From: Austwickia sp.
Lineage (GTDB): Bacteria > Actinomycetota > Actinomycetes > Actinomycetales > Dermatophilaceae
Length of the DNA stretch: 64,000 nt
Assembly: GCA_016711265.1 (NCBI GenBank)
Contig: JADJTI010000006.1
Span: forward strand, 868,001-932,000
Direction: 5' to 3'
Both the position numbers and the translations under genes were made by a program. The notes below the pieces were generated by a model that saw only the letters and a program-made list of their open reading frames with translations, was not told the DNA's origin and searched no databases. This document shows, piece after piece, positions 1 through 8,015 of the stretch (position 1 is the first letter of the stretch; each line of letters starts with the position of its first letter).

Positions 1-1
1 G

Positions 2-139
2 GAACTGGCCAACGCGCGGCTGTTGACGATGAACGGGGACGGACACACGGCGTACATGCGGGCGAACTCGTGCATCGACAAGGCCGTGGACGCGTACTTC
101 CTGAACGGCACGCTGCCGGCGGAGGGGACCACCTGCTGA
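2..139 (+). CDS. C-terminal end of a TAP-like alpha/beta hydrolase (partial)
   Basis: Only the last 45 codons lie in the window; the gene runs off the left edge. The readable tail contains GDGHTAY, a Cys in NSCID, then AVDAYFLNGTLPAEGTTC and a TGA stop. This pattern (His of the catalytic triad in GHTAY, followed by a short segment ending in a Cys) is the C-terminal signature of secreted actinobacterial tripeptidyl-aminopeptidase-like hydrolases (TAP C-terminal domain). Family assignment rests on this tail only; substrate cannot be told. Confidence 0.7.
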   Translation, partial: ELANARLLTMNGDGHTAYMRANSCIDKAVDAYFLNGTLPAEGTTC

Positions 140-187
140 GTCGGTGGCGCGGCGTCGGTGACCGGACGTCGTACGGGCGGTGCCCGG

Positions 188-217
188 TTCGACCCGGCCC
201 AGGCGGATCCGTATACT
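188..217 (+). promoter_or_regulatory. Likely promoter of tRNA-Thr
   Basis: TTCGAC at 188-193 and TATACT at 212-217 are 18 bp apart, close to the vegetative sigma consensus. The tRNA begins about 50 bp downstream, which fits a short 5' leader. Confidence 0.5.
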
Positions 218-268
218 GGTGAACCGTTCCCGTGGGCTGAGCAGCGCAAGGACCGCGTGGACGCACCC

Positions 269-342
269 GCCGCTTTAGCTCAGTCGGCCAGAGCGATTCA
301 CTCGTAATGAATAGGTCGTCGGTTCGATTCCGACAAGCGGCT
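269..342 (+). tRNA. tRNA-Thr (anticodon CGT)
   Basis: A full cloverleaf can be drawn. The acceptor stem GCCGCTT (269-275) pairs perfectly with AAGCGGC (335-341). The D arm is 278-294. The anticodon stem ATTCA/TGAAT (296-300/308-312) encloses loop CTCGTAA, whose middle is CGT. The T arm GTCGG/CCGAC (318-322/330-334) has loop TTCGATT. No CCA is encoded. The anticodon CGU reads ACG (Thr). Confidence 0.95.
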
Positions 343-344
343 CA

Positions 345-384
345 GAAACCGCCCCTCGCCTCGGTGGGGGGCGGTTCTGCTGTT
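345..384 (+). terminator. Hairpin terminator after tRNA-Thr
   Basis: AACCGCCCC (347-355) pairs with GGGGCGGTT (368-376), followed by a short T-containing tail (CTGCTGTTT). It sits immediately after the tRNA, as a factor-independent-like terminator would. Confidence 0.7.
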
Positions 385-787
385 TAGGGGCGGTTCGACG
401 TGCCTCTCGCCATCCCCTCGCACTCCTCAGCCGCCCACGACAGGCCCCGCCCGTCCCCGGTCCCGGGATCGGCCGCGCCAAAACAGCAACACTCCGGGTG
501 TTCCGGGGCTCGCCCCGGAGAAGATGCGCAGCTCAGAGCTGTGGTACGTGGTCGGCCTTCCGAGGAATGTTGCAGTTTTGGTTTTACCTCACGTTTCCCA
601 CCCCCGGGTGCGAAGCATCGTTGCCGCGTCGATCGCGGCTACCCGCCCGGTCCTCGCGACTGACGGGCACGCTCGCCATCGGGAACCGGCGAATCGATTC
701 GCGCCGGTTGCGCGGCGGGAAGCCCCTACCGATGCCGGAGCGCCGACCACAGTGAGCGCTGGACTGCATGGGACATATGCTGTTGGC
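385..787. other. Intergenic stretch, no gene seen
   Basis: About 400 bp between the tRNA terminator and the antitoxin gene. Open frames here have no family resemblance and overlap each other on both strands. The last 25 bases contain GACATATGC and GCATGTC around the antitoxin start, an imperfect inverted repeat that could be the autoregulatory operator of the toxin-antitoxin pair (weak). Confidence 0.4.
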
Positions 788-1015
788 ATGTCGCCCACCA
801 TTCAGATCCGTAACGTGCCGGTCGAGGTCAGCCGCACGTTCAAGGCAAGGGCCGCCGCAGAGGGCCAGTCGCTCAGCGACTACCTCCTCGGGGAGCTCCA
901 GCGAATCGCCGCGAGACCCACCCGTCGCGAGCTGGTGGAACGCATCGAGCAACGCGGCCGCGTTGATCTTCCCCCGGCCGCCGACGTTCTCGCTGATCAG
1001 CGAGCCGGGCGGTGA
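788..1015 (+). CDS. Ribbon-helix-helix antitoxin (FitA/VapB type)
   Basis: A 75-residue protein starting SPTIQIRNVPVEV with a predicted ribbon-helix-helix fold: a short N-terminal beta strand followed by FKARAAAEGQSLSDYLLGEL, typical of Arc-like antitoxins that bind DNA as dimers. The rest (ARPTRRELVERIEQRG...) would wrap the toxin. The ATG at 788 is chosen because the homology begins there; longer upstream frames add unrelated sequence. The stop overlaps the GTG of the PIN toxin by four bases, so the two are translationally coupled. Expected role: neutralise the downstream ribonuclease and repress the operon. Confidence 0.85.
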   Translation: MSPTIQIRNVPVEVSRTFKARAAAEGQSLSDYLLGELQRIAARPTRRELVERIEQRGRVDLPPAADVLADQRAGR

Positions 1016-1401
1016 GTCTGGTCGTTGACGCCTCCGCGATCGCGGAGTTGGTGGTGGCCCGCGGCCAAGGTGCTCAGGTGGCGCGGGCCGTGCTCGATCA
1101 CGAACTGTTCGCCCCTCAGTTGCTGGTCCCGGAGGTGGTCTCTGTTGTGTGGGGGTGGGTGCTGGGCCGACACCTGGATGCGGTGCGGGCGTCCGCCGCC
1201 CTGGAGGACTTCCGATCACTCGATGTCACGCTGGTCGACATGGTTCCCCTTGTTGATGAGGTGTGGAGGCTCAGGGACAACGTCACCGCCTACGACGGAA
1301 TGTACGTCGCCCTTGCACGCGGCATGGGTTGCCCCCTCCTCACGCTGGACGCGAAGCTCATTGCCGCCCTCCCCACCGACGTCGCAGCGCTATCGATCTG
1401 A
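1012..1401 (+). CDS. PIN-domain toxin (VapC-like ribonuclease)
   Basis: 129 residues, the normal PIN length. It begins SLVVDASAIAELV, where the Asp is the first metal ligand. Central Glu/Asp residues and the tail TAYDGMYVALARGMGCPLLTLDAKL supply the remaining acidic cluster (the YDG and LTLDAKL motifs are hallmarks of VapC). The protein would cleave RNA in a Mg2+-dependent way when the antitoxin is lost. GTG start overlaps the antitoxin stop (GTGA). Confidence 0.88.
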   Translation: MSLVVDASAIAELVVARGQGAQVARAVLDHELFAPQLLVPEVVSVVWGWVLGRHLDAVRASAALEDFRSLDVTLVDMVPLVDEVWRLRDNVTAYDGMYVALARGMGCPLLTLDAKLIAALPTDVAALSI

Positions 1402-1686
1402 CGCGGGCTGGTGCTTACGCGGTCGCTCTCCAGAGGGCCGCGACGACGAAATCGACCAGCCCGGGGCCCTTCATCTCGACAACGCTTGCTTCCAGGCCAC
1501 GCGGGGATGGCTTCCGCGGCGCTCGCGCTTGACCGCAGGGACGTCGACGGCTGTGGCTCGCATTGCTCGCGTCCTACACTCGGAGAATCCGCGATCAACC
1601 TATTTGCGTGGCTGGCCGCGACGCTGTTCTGGGGTGGGGTCTTCGCGTAGTGGCTCAGCGGATTCCTTAACGGCACCCTTGTTTTC

Positions 1687-2226
1687 TCAGCGCCGAGGGT
1701 CAGCTCGTCCGTCCTCACCCGCGGGTACGGCGGGCAGCCCGTACCGTCCATAGCCCGCCAGTTCGTGGCGCAGGGCGGTGGTCACCTTCTGGGCGACCAT
1801 CCGCTCGATCGTGGAGCCGACCAGCGGAGCGGTCACCATCACCTCGATCCGGTAGTCGATCCGGCTCCTGTCCGCGCCCAACGGCCGCAGCTCCATCGAC
1901 GCCTGCGCGCGGGCGGGCAGGCCCACCACGTCGTACCCCCCGGTCCCGGCAGGCGCCGCACCGCCAACGTCCCAGCGTTCCTCGCGGGAAATCTGCGGCG
2001 ACATGGGCAGGTACCGGTGCACCCGCTCGGGCACCCACGTCAACGGCAGGCGGGCGCTGGAGGCGAACCGGACCAGTCCGCCGCCCGCGTCCAGGCTGAC
2101 GAACGACTCCCGCAACTCCCGGTTCTGCGCGCAGCGCCAGCGCAGGAAGTCCTCGTTCCGCAACAGCGCGACGACCGAGTTGACCGGTCCGGGCAGGTCC
2201 ATCGACACGCGCACCAGCGTCGCCAT
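1687..2226 (-). CDS. SRPBCC-fold protein, DUF2505-like
   Basis: 179 residues. The N-terminus (RVSMDLPGPVNSVVALLRNEDFLRWR) and C-terminal SRIDYRIEVMVTAPLVGSTIERMVAQKV resemble actinobacterial DUF2505 proteins, which have a helix-grip (Bet v1-like) ligand cavity. No enzyme activity is assigned to this family. It is the last gene of the carotenoid operon, starting directly after the stop of crtYd, so a role in handling carotenoids or other lipids is possible but inferred from position only. Confidence 0.65.
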   Translation of the reverse strand: MATLVRVSMDLPGPVNSVVALLRNEDFLRWRCAQNRELRESFVSLDAGGGLVRFASSARLPLTWVPERVHRYLPMSPQISREERWDVGGAAPAGTGGYDVVGLPARAQASMELRPLGADRSRIDYRIEVMVTAPLVGSTIERMVAQKVTTALRHELAGYGRYGLPAVPAGEDGRADPRR

Positions 2227-2550
2227 CTAACGCTCCTCCTCACGCGCCCGCCGGCGCGGCGACCGCACCCATAGCAGCAGGGTTGCCGTCACCAGCGAAA
2301 ACCCGAACGCGAAGTCCTCGATCGGGGTGTTCCAGCCGACCCGTGCGCCGCTGATGTGCGGCTCGTAGTAGGACACGATCGTCCCCTCGCTCTTGGTCAG
2401 GAACCCGTCCACGAGCACCTGGAAGAACACCACGATGGCCAGCGCCAGCCAGTAGCGCAGCTGCCGGAACAGCCCGGTCCGCAGCCACCCGAACTCCACC
2501 AGCAGGACCATCGGGATCGACGCCGCCGCCAGCAGCGTGTACTCAGGCAT
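2227..2550 (-). CDS. crtYd: Lycopene cyclase subunit, CrtYd/CrtYf type
   Basis: 107 residues with three membrane helices. The motif VGWNTPIEDFAFGFSLVTAT matches the second half of the heterodimeric actinobacterial lycopene cyclases (P-x-E-D-F). The ATG at 2550 is used because earlier codons belong to the preceding gene; the start overlaps the end of crtYc by 8 bases. Acts in the membrane with CrtYc to cyclise the ends of lycopene. No lycopene elongase (crtEb) follows, so ring type (beta or epsilon) and C40 versus C50 product cannot be decided. Confidence 0.85.
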   Translation of the reverse strand: MPEYTLLAAASIPMVLLVEFGWLRTGLFRQLRYWLALAIVVFFQVLVDGFLTKSEGTIVSYYEPHISGARVGWNTPIEDFAFGFSLVTATLLLWVRSPRRRAREEER

Positions 2551-2905
2551 TGCCACCGCCCGGGCCATCCGGGCCGCCCCGCGACGCGCGTGAGGCCCAC
2601 TGCAGGCAGCGACCGACCGCCTCGTACGTCAGGACGCCGCACACCGGGATCACCAGGAAGAACAGGAGCTCCTCCACCGGCATCGGCCCCACGTGGACCC
2701 CGCTGATGTACCGGGCGTCGTACCACCACGACCCGCGGATGATGCCCCACAGGTCCCACGCCGCGAAGACCACGGCCACCGGCAGTACGGCGCCCGCCAG
2801 CCGCCGCGGAGACCGCCACCCCCGGGCGCCGAGCACCCACTCCAGTGGAGCGGTCACCACCAAGCAGCCGGCCAGCAGCAGCAGGTAGGCGCCGGGGCCG
2901 TTCAC
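2543..2905 (-). CDS. crtYc: Lycopene cyclase subunit, CrtYc/CrtYe type
   Basis: 120 residues, three predicted membrane helices. The conserved motif MPVEELLFFLVIPVCGVLTYE is the family signature, with the two Glu thought to be catalytic in related cyclases. The GTG at 2905 overlaps the crtB stop (GTGA), so initiation is probably by reinitiation. The partner is the downstream crtYd product; together they make one cyclase, corresponding to the fused CarRP/CarRA-type domain of fungi. Confidence 0.87.
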   Translation of the reverse strand: MNGPGAYLLLLAGCLVVTAPLEWVLGARGWRSPRRLAGAVLPVAVVFAAWDLWGIIRGSWWYDARYISGVHVGPMPVEELLFFLVIPVCGVLTYEAVGRCLQWASRASRGGPDGPGGGNA

Positions 2906-3813
2906 CGACGCACCCGCACCCGCGTCGGCACCGGCGCCGGGGCTCGCGGAGCGGTGCGCGGCGGCGGTCCCAGCGCCATCCGCGAGGCATACCACGCCTT
3001 GTGCCAGGTGGGTACGACAAGTCGGCCGGAGAACACGTCGTAGTCGGCCTCCTCGATGAGGTCCAGGATCGAGCTGTACAGGTGTCGCGCCGTCCGGACG
3101 CACCGGGCCGAGGCGGGCGGCAAATGCTCCAGCCCGATGTCGGCCTCCGCGTACAGTCCGCGGGCCCGAGCGATTTGGAATGCCATCAGTGCCCGCCACG
3201 CAGGTGTCACCGACCGCTGCCAGGGATCGGCCCCGAACCGGTCCAGGTCCTCCTGCGGCAGGTACACCCGCCCCCGGTCGAGGTCTTCGGCGACGTCCCG
3301 CAGAAAGTTGGTGAGCTGAAACGCCACGCCCAGAGCCCTGGCCGGCTCGAGCGCGGCGGCGCTGCGCGGCTGCAGCACCGGCAGCATGAGCTCGCCGATG
3401 ACCGCAGCCGACCCGTCCATATAGGCCAGCAGGTCGGCGTACGTCGGGTACGCGCGGACGCTCAGGTCCATCTCCATGGCCCGGAAGAACCGGGCAAAAC
3501 ACTGGGGGTCGATGTCCAGGGCCCGGGCCGCGCGGGCCGCCTCCCGCAGCGCCGGATGCGCGTGCGCCCCGGTCCCACCGCAGGCCAACTGCTGCGCGAA
3601 GTCGTCGGCGAACGCGGCCAGCTCCCGCTGGGCCCGGCCGACCTGATCGGCCGCGCACTCGTCCACGATGTCGTCGGCGATCCGGCACAGCGCGTACACG
3701 GCGTACACGTGCCGGCGCTGCCAGGGAGCCAGCAGCCGCACCCCCCAGTAGTACGTCGTCCCGTGGGCCCGGGTGATCTGGGCGCAGTAGCGCTGATCCG
3801 CCAGCGCGTTCAC
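2902..3813 (-). CDS. crtB: Phytoene synthase
   Basis: 303 residues. Condenses two geranylgeranyl diphosphates to phytoene. Both Asp-rich diphosphate/Mg2+ motifs are visible: DDIVDE near residues 47-52 and DVAED near 173-177, followed by RGRVYLP. Also AHGTTYYWGVRLL at the N-terminus, typical of the family. The GTG start at 3813 overlaps the crtI stop by four bases. No geranylgeranyl diphosphate synthase (crtE) lies in the cluster, so its substrate must come from elsewhere. Confidence 0.93.
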   Translation of the reverse strand: MNALADQRYCAQITRAHGTTYYWGVRLLAPWQRRHVYAVYALCRIADDIVDECAADQVGRAQRELAAFADDFAQQLACGGTGAHAHPALREAARAARALDIDPQCFARFFRAMEMDLSVRAYPTYADLLAYMDGSAAVIGELMLPVLQPRSAAALEPARALGVAFQLTNFLRDVAEDLDRGRVYLPQEDLDRFGADPWQRSVTPAWRALMAFQIARARGLYAEADIGLEHLPPASARCVRTARHLYSSILDLIEEADYDVFSGRLVVPTWHKAWYASRMALGPPPRTAPRAPAPVPTRVRVRR

Positions 3814-5318
3814 GACCGCCCCGCCAGGTAGGTCACCACGCGCTGCGCCGCCAACCGGCCGCTGATCAGCACCATCGGGACCCCGACGCCTGGGGTGGTG
3901 CCCGCGCCGGCCAGCACGACCCCCGGCGCCGACCGCGGCGCGTTGCGCGTCCGGAACGGCCCGGTCTGCCGGAACAGGTGCGCCAGCGAGAACGGGGTGC
4001 CGGCCGTCAGGCCCTGGGCCGCCCAGTCCGCGGGGGTGACCAGGTGCTCGGCCACGATCTGGCTCGGATACCCCGACCGGGTCAGGAACCCCTGGAGCCG
4101 GTCGCGCATGGCGTCCCGGGTGTCCTCGTGCTCCCAGTTCAGCGCCGATCCGGGCAGGTGCGGCACCGGCTCCAACACGTACAGCGTGCTGCACCCCGGC
4201 GCTGCCCGCCCGGGATCGGTGACCGAGGGCACCGTGACCAGACGCGACGGGTCCCGCATGAGCCGCTTGCCGACCAGGAGGTCCTCGAACGGCTCCCGCC
4301 ACAGGCCTCCGAAGTGGATGTTGTGGTGCGCCATCACCGGCGCCATCACCGGCGCCATCGCCGGATCCGCGCCTGACCCGCGCGCCCCGACGTGCCACAC
4401 CACCGCCGACGGTGAAAACGCCGGTGCCCGCAGCGACAGCGGGCGCCGCAGATCACGCAGCACCGTCCGGTACGCGGTGGGCACGTCGATCGTGCAGACC
4501 ACCGCGTCCGCGGCGATCACCCCGGCGTCGGTGACCACACCGCTGACCAGCCCGCCCGTATCCCGGGTCAGCCCGCGCGCCGGGGTCGACAGCCGGATGT
4601 CGACACCGGCCCGCTGCGCTGCCGCGGCCAGCGCCAACGGCACCGCGTGCATCCCGCCGACGGGGAAGTACACCCCCTTGACGGCGTCCATGTACGCGAT
4701 CACCGCGTAGATGGACAGTGCCTGGTGCGGCGACAGGCCGGCGTACAGCGCCTGGAACGAGAACACCCGCCGGAGCCGGTCATCGGAGAACTGCCGCCCG
4801 ACCTTGCGGTGCAGCCGCCCGAACGCGCCCAGGGTGAGCAGCCGCGCGGCCGGGACCGGTCGGCGTACCAGGTCCCACGGCGCGTCGAAGTTGCGGTCGA
4901 TGAAGTGCGGCATCTCCAGCGCGTACAGGTCGGCCAGCCACGCGGCGTAGGCCTCGAAGGCGGCGGCGTCGGCCGCGGAGCACTCCCGGCGGATCTGCTC
5001 GGTCATCTGGTCGTGATCGCTCCAGATGTCCAGGTGCGATCCGTCGGCGAAAAACGCCCGGTACGCCGGGTCGAGACGCCGCAGGGGCAGGTCACCCAGG
5101 TCGCCCCCCGCCGCCCGCAGGGTGCGCTCGATCAGGTCGGGCATGGTCAGCACCGTGGGACCCAGGTCGAAGGTGAACCCTGCCTCGGTCCGCTGCCCGG
5201 CCATGCCGCCGACGTGGTCGGCGGACTCCACCACCGTGATCCGATGCCCGGAACGTGCCAGGTGGCAGGCGGTCGCCAGGCCCGCAAGGCCCGCACCGAT
5301 GATGACAACCGAACTCAT
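3810..5318 (-). CDS. crtI: Phytoene desaturase
   Basis: 502 residues, normal CrtI size. The N-terminal dinucleotide (FAD) fold GAGLAGLATA is at residues 8-17, followed by the VVESADHVGGMAG strand. The C-terminal flavin-binding segment GVVLAGAGTTPGVGVPMVLISG is typical of CrtI. It introduces double bonds in phytoene to give lycopene. First gene of the operon crtI-crtB-crtYc-crtYd-SRPBCC. Around residue 330 the sequence MAPVMAPVMA reflects a short in-frame DNA repeat (GGCGCCATCACC units), an expansion not needed for the fold. Confidence 0.93.
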   Translation of the reverse strand: MSSVVIIGAGLAGLATACHLARSGHRITVVESADHVGGMAGQRTEAGFTFDLGPTVLTMPDLIERTLRAAGGDLGDLPLRRLDPAYRAFFADGSHLDIWSDHDQMTEQIRRECSAADAAAFEAYAAWLADLYALEMPHFIDRNFDAPWDLVRRPVPAARLLTLGAFGRLHRKVGRQFSDDRLRRVFSFQALYAGLSPHQALSIYAVIAYMDAVKGVYFPVGGMHAVPLALAAAAQRAGVDIRLSTPARGLTRDTGGLVSGVVTDAGVIAADAVVCTIDVPTAYRTVLRDLRRPLSLRAPAFSPSAVVWHVGARGSGADPAMAPVMAPVMAHHNIHFGGLWREPFEDLLVGKRLMRDPSRLVTVPSVTDPGRAAPGCSTLYVLEPVPHLPGSALNWEHEDTRDAMRDRLQGFLTRSGYPSQIVAEHLVTPADWAAQGLTAGTPFSLAHLFRQTGPFRTRNAPRSAPGVVLAGAGTTPGVGVPMVLISGRLAAQRVVTYLAGRS

Positions 5319-5532
5319 GACGCGTTCACCACTGGTATCGCTCCATCGCGACCGACGGCAGCCGCGGGCTCACTCTATTCCGCGATCGCCCCGGCGCCCC
5401 GACGCCCAACAACCTTCGACGAAACGGTCAATTCCCTTGGCGACGAATGGTAATGACGCGGCGTTTCATTCACCCCTGCGGGTGGGCAGCCGATGAGAGG
5501 CTCGATGTAAGAGAACGAGAACAGCGTGAGGT
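5319..5532. promoter_or_regulatory. Divergent control region between crtI and the LitR-like gene
   Basis: 214 bp separate the two divergent start codons. The part near 5430-5470 is richer in A/T (TTCGACGAAACGG, AATGGTAATGACG) than the surrounding DNA and could hold the crtI promoter and operator. LitR/CarH regulators normally bind such divergent regions. I could not define an operator sequence by eye. Confidence 0.45.
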
Positions 5533-6444
5533 GTGGGCGTGTATTCGATCACGGAGGTGAGCCGACTGACGGGAGTCAGTCAGCAGACGATCCGTAACTG
5601 GGAGAAGTACTACAGCCTGGTCCTGCCGGTGCGCAACGCAGCAGGTCATCGACTGTACGACGACAGCGACGTCAAGCTCGTCGCGGCCATGGGTTCTTTG
5701 GTGAACCTGGGCTGGAAACCGTCCGCAGCGGCGTACGAGGTGCAGACCCGGGCGCGCGATCAGGTGAGCCTTTTCGACCCGCTGTCCGACACCGTTGACC
5801 ATTCCCGTGACGACGACCTGATCGTCAGCTTCCTGGAATGCGCGGCCCGCCGGGACCGTGACGGCCTGGAAGCAGTCTTGGCTCAGGCGTGGCAGCGACA
5901 CGGACCCGACCAGGTCGGCGACGATTGGCTGATGCCCGCACTGTCGCGCCTGGGTGCTGAATGGGAGGCCGGCCGGTTGTCCGTGGCCGGGGAACACCTC
6001 GCCTCGGGCCTCATCCGGGACCGCTTGCTCACCGACCTGGACGCCGCGCTGCTGGCCATGTCCTCACCCGTACCCCAGGTGCTCACCGGGCTGGCCCAGG
6101 ACGTCCACCACGACCTCGGCGTGGTTACCTTCAGCGCCCTGCTGGCCCGCCGCGGGATTGCGGTGCGGCTGCTGGGGCCGAACGTCGACGGTGACGTGTG
6201 GGAGGACGCCCTGGTCACCACAGGGGCCGAGCAAGTGGTGTTGGGGGTCATCCGCAGCGTCGACGTCATTCCGACCGCTCGTCTGGTGGGACGGTTGCAT
6301 GCCAAGTTCCCGCAGGTCACGGTACATGTCGGCGGCCGCCATCAGCATCTGGTGCCCGAACCCGCCCGCTCGCTGGACCACCACCTCGGTCGCGCCGCCG
6401 ACGCCATCGCGTTCGAGCTGACTCTCGCCGCCGCGTTAGGCTGA
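5533..6444 (+). CDS. litR: MerR-family regulator with B12-binding domain (LitR/CarH-like photoreceptor)
   Basis: 303 residues. N-terminal MerR winged helix (YSITEVSRLTGVSQQTIRNWEKYY, then HRLYDDSDV). The middle is a four-helix B12-cap region. The C-terminal Rossmann-type B12 domain starts around residue 180 with DVHHDLGVVTF near 188-198, where the His is in the position of the lower cobalt ligand, followed by LLGPNVDG. In LitR/CarH relatives, adenosylcobalamin keeps the repressor tetramer on DNA in the dark and light breaks the Co-C bond. Divergence from crtI supports light-controlled carotenoid synthesis. GTG start at 5533; GTG 5539 is an alternative. Confidence 0.85.
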   Translation: MGVYSITEVSRLTGVSQQTIRNWEKYYSLVLPVRNAAGHRLYDDSDVKLVAAMGSLVNLGWKPSAAAYEVQTRARDQVSLFDPLSDTVDHSRDDDLIVSFLECAARRDRDGLEAVLAQAWQRHGPDQVGDDWLMPALSRLGAEWEAGRLSVAGEHLASGLIRDRLLTDLDAALLAMSSPVPQVLTGLAQDVHHDLGVVTFSALLARRGIAVRLLGPNVDGDVWEDALVTTGAEQVVLGVIRSVDVIPTARLVGRLHAKFPQVTVHVGGRHQHLVPEPARSLDHHLGRAADAIAFELTLAAALG

Positions 6445-6449
6445 CCAGG

Positions 6450-7214
6450 ATGCACCTGCAGGACATCTCTGTCGCGGTCACCGGCGCCGCCTCCGGGCTC
6501 GGGCTGGCCACCGCCGCCCGGCTTGTCGATGAGGGCGCCCAGGTCACCCTGATCGACCTGCCCGGCAGCCCCGGAGCCGGCGAGGCCGCCCGCCTCGGGC
6601 CATCCGCCCAGTTCGTCGCCGCGGACGTCACCGACGAGGACGCCTTCGCCGCGGCCCTCGACGCCGCTGACCAGGTCGCGCCGCTGCGCGCGGTCGTGCA
6701 CTGCGCGGGAGCCGGACGCCGGATGCGCATCCTGGACCGGGACGGCAACCCGGGGTCACTGGCCGACTTCGAATGGGTGATCCGGCTGAACCTGACCGGG
6801 TCCTTCAACGCGCTGCGACTCGGGGCCGCCCGCATCGCCCGCCACGATCCCGTGGACGGCGAGCGCGGAGCGATCATCCTCACCGCCTCCGTCGCGGCGT
6901 ACGAGGGGCAGATCGGCCAGATCAATTACGCCGCCTCCAAGGCCGGCATCGTCGGGATGACCTTGACCGGAGCCCGTGACCTGGCCGGCCGGGGCATCCG
7001 GGTGGTCTCGATCGCCCCCGGAGTGATGGATACCCCGCTGCTGAGCCGGGTCCGGGACGACATCCGCGACGGCCTGGCGGCCAGCGTTCCGCATCCCGCC
7101 CGGCTCGGCACGACGCAGGAGTTCGCCGCGCTGGCCACCCACATCCTGCACAACGGGTACCTCAACGGCGAGACGATCCGCCTCGACGGGGCCATCCGGA
7201 TGAACCCCCGCTGA
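6450..7214 (+). CDS. Short-chain dehydrogenase, 3-hydroxyacyl-CoA dehydrogenase (HSD10-like)
   Basis: 254 residues. Nucleotide-binding motif TGAASGLGLA at residues 10-19, catalytic Ser in ILTASVAAYEG, and YAASKAG supplying the Tyr and Lys. The segment GQIGQINYAASKAGIVGMT is characteristic of type II 3-hydroxyacyl-CoA dehydrogenases. ATG at 6450 follows the regulator's stop by five bases. Likely oxidises 3-hydroxyacyl-CoA with NAD+ in fatty-acid breakdown; substrate not proven. Confidence 0.8.
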   Translation: MHLQDISVAVTGAASGLGLATAARLVDEGAQVTLIDLPGSPGAGEAARLGPSAQFVAADVTDEDAFAAALDAADQVAPLRAVVHCAGAGRRMRILDRDGNPGSLADFEWVIRLNLTGSFNALRLGAARIARHDPVDGERGAIILTASVAAYEGQIGQINYAASKAGIVGMTLTGARDLAGRGIRVVSIAPGVMDTPLLSRVRDDIRDGLAASVPHPARLGTTQEFAALATHILHNGYLNGETIRLDGAIRMNPR

Positions 7215-7226
7215 CCGCCCGCGTGG

Positions 7227-8015
7227 TCACATGAAACGCCCGCCGGTCACCTCCAGGACCGCGCCGGTCAGGTACGACGCCATATCGCTGGCCAGGAACA
7301 AGGCCACCGAGGCGACCTCGTGGGGCTCGCCCGCGCGCAGCAACGGGATCTGCTGCAGCCGCTCCTGCCACACCTGCGGCGGGATCGACTCGACCATCGA
7401 CGTCCGGATCAGGCCGGGCGCGATGGCGTTGACCCGAACCCCGAAGCGCGCGACCTCCTTGGCCGCCGACTTGGTCAGACCGACGATCCCGGCCTTGGCG
7501 GCCGCGTAGTTCGTCTGCCCGGCCATCCCCACCTTGCCCGACAGCGATGACAAGTTCACGATCGCGCCGTGGCGCTGCTCGCGCATCACCGCGACCGCCG
7601 CGCGGGTCCCGAGCCAACAGCCCTTGAGATGCACCGCGACGACCTCGTCGAACTGCTCCTCGGTCATGGTGCGCAGGGTCGCATCGCGGGTGATGCCGGC
7701 GTTGTTCACCCAGACGTCCAACCCCCCGAAGACGTCGCGGGCGGTGCTCACGAGGGCCTCCATGTCGCCGGAGCGGATCACGTCGCATTCCACCGCCACG
7801 GCCACCGCCGCGGCGTCCCTGCCCGCGGGGTCGGCGCGGCCCTCGTCCGGGGCGCTCAGCCCGTGGAGACGCTCGACCGCCTGTTGCGCGGCGTACCGAT
7901 CGCGGTCCCCGATCACCACCCGGGCGCCGGCATCGACGTAGGCCTGGGCGATCGCGAAACCAATCCCCCCGGCGCCCCCGGTGATCACGGCGACCTGACC
8001 CTCGAGCAGCCTCAT
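7227..8015 (-). CDS. Short-chain dehydrogenase/reductase (FabG-like)
   Basis: 262 residues. TGGAGGIGFA cofactor motif near residues 13-22, NNAG near 108, Ser in LSSLSGKVG and YAAAKAGIVG for the active site; GLIRTSM after it is typical of 3-oxoacyl-ACP/CoA reductases. Its ATG overlaps the stop of the enoyl-CoA hydratase gene upstream (ATGA), so the two are one operon and probably act on the same CoA esters. An insertion of about 15 residues (DEGRADPAGRDAAAVA) after the second strand is unusual for FabG. Confidence 0.82.
   Translation of the reverse strand: MRLLEGQVAVITGGAGGIGFAIAQAYVDAGARVVIGDRDRYAAQQAVERLHGLSAPDEGRADPAGRDAAAVAVAVECDVIRSGDMEALVSTARDVFGGLDVWVNNAGITRDATLRTMTEEQFDEVVAVHLKGCWLGTRAAVAVMREQRHGAIVNLSSLSGKVGMAGQTNYAAAKAGIVGLTKSAAKEVARFGVRVNAIAPGLIRTSMVESIPPQVWQERLQQIPLLRAGEPHEVASVALFLASDMASYLTGAVLEVTGGRFM

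Noticed and set aside
1411..1650. 79-codon frame after the PIN toxin
   Set aside because: No ribosome site, no family resemblance, competing frames on both strands.
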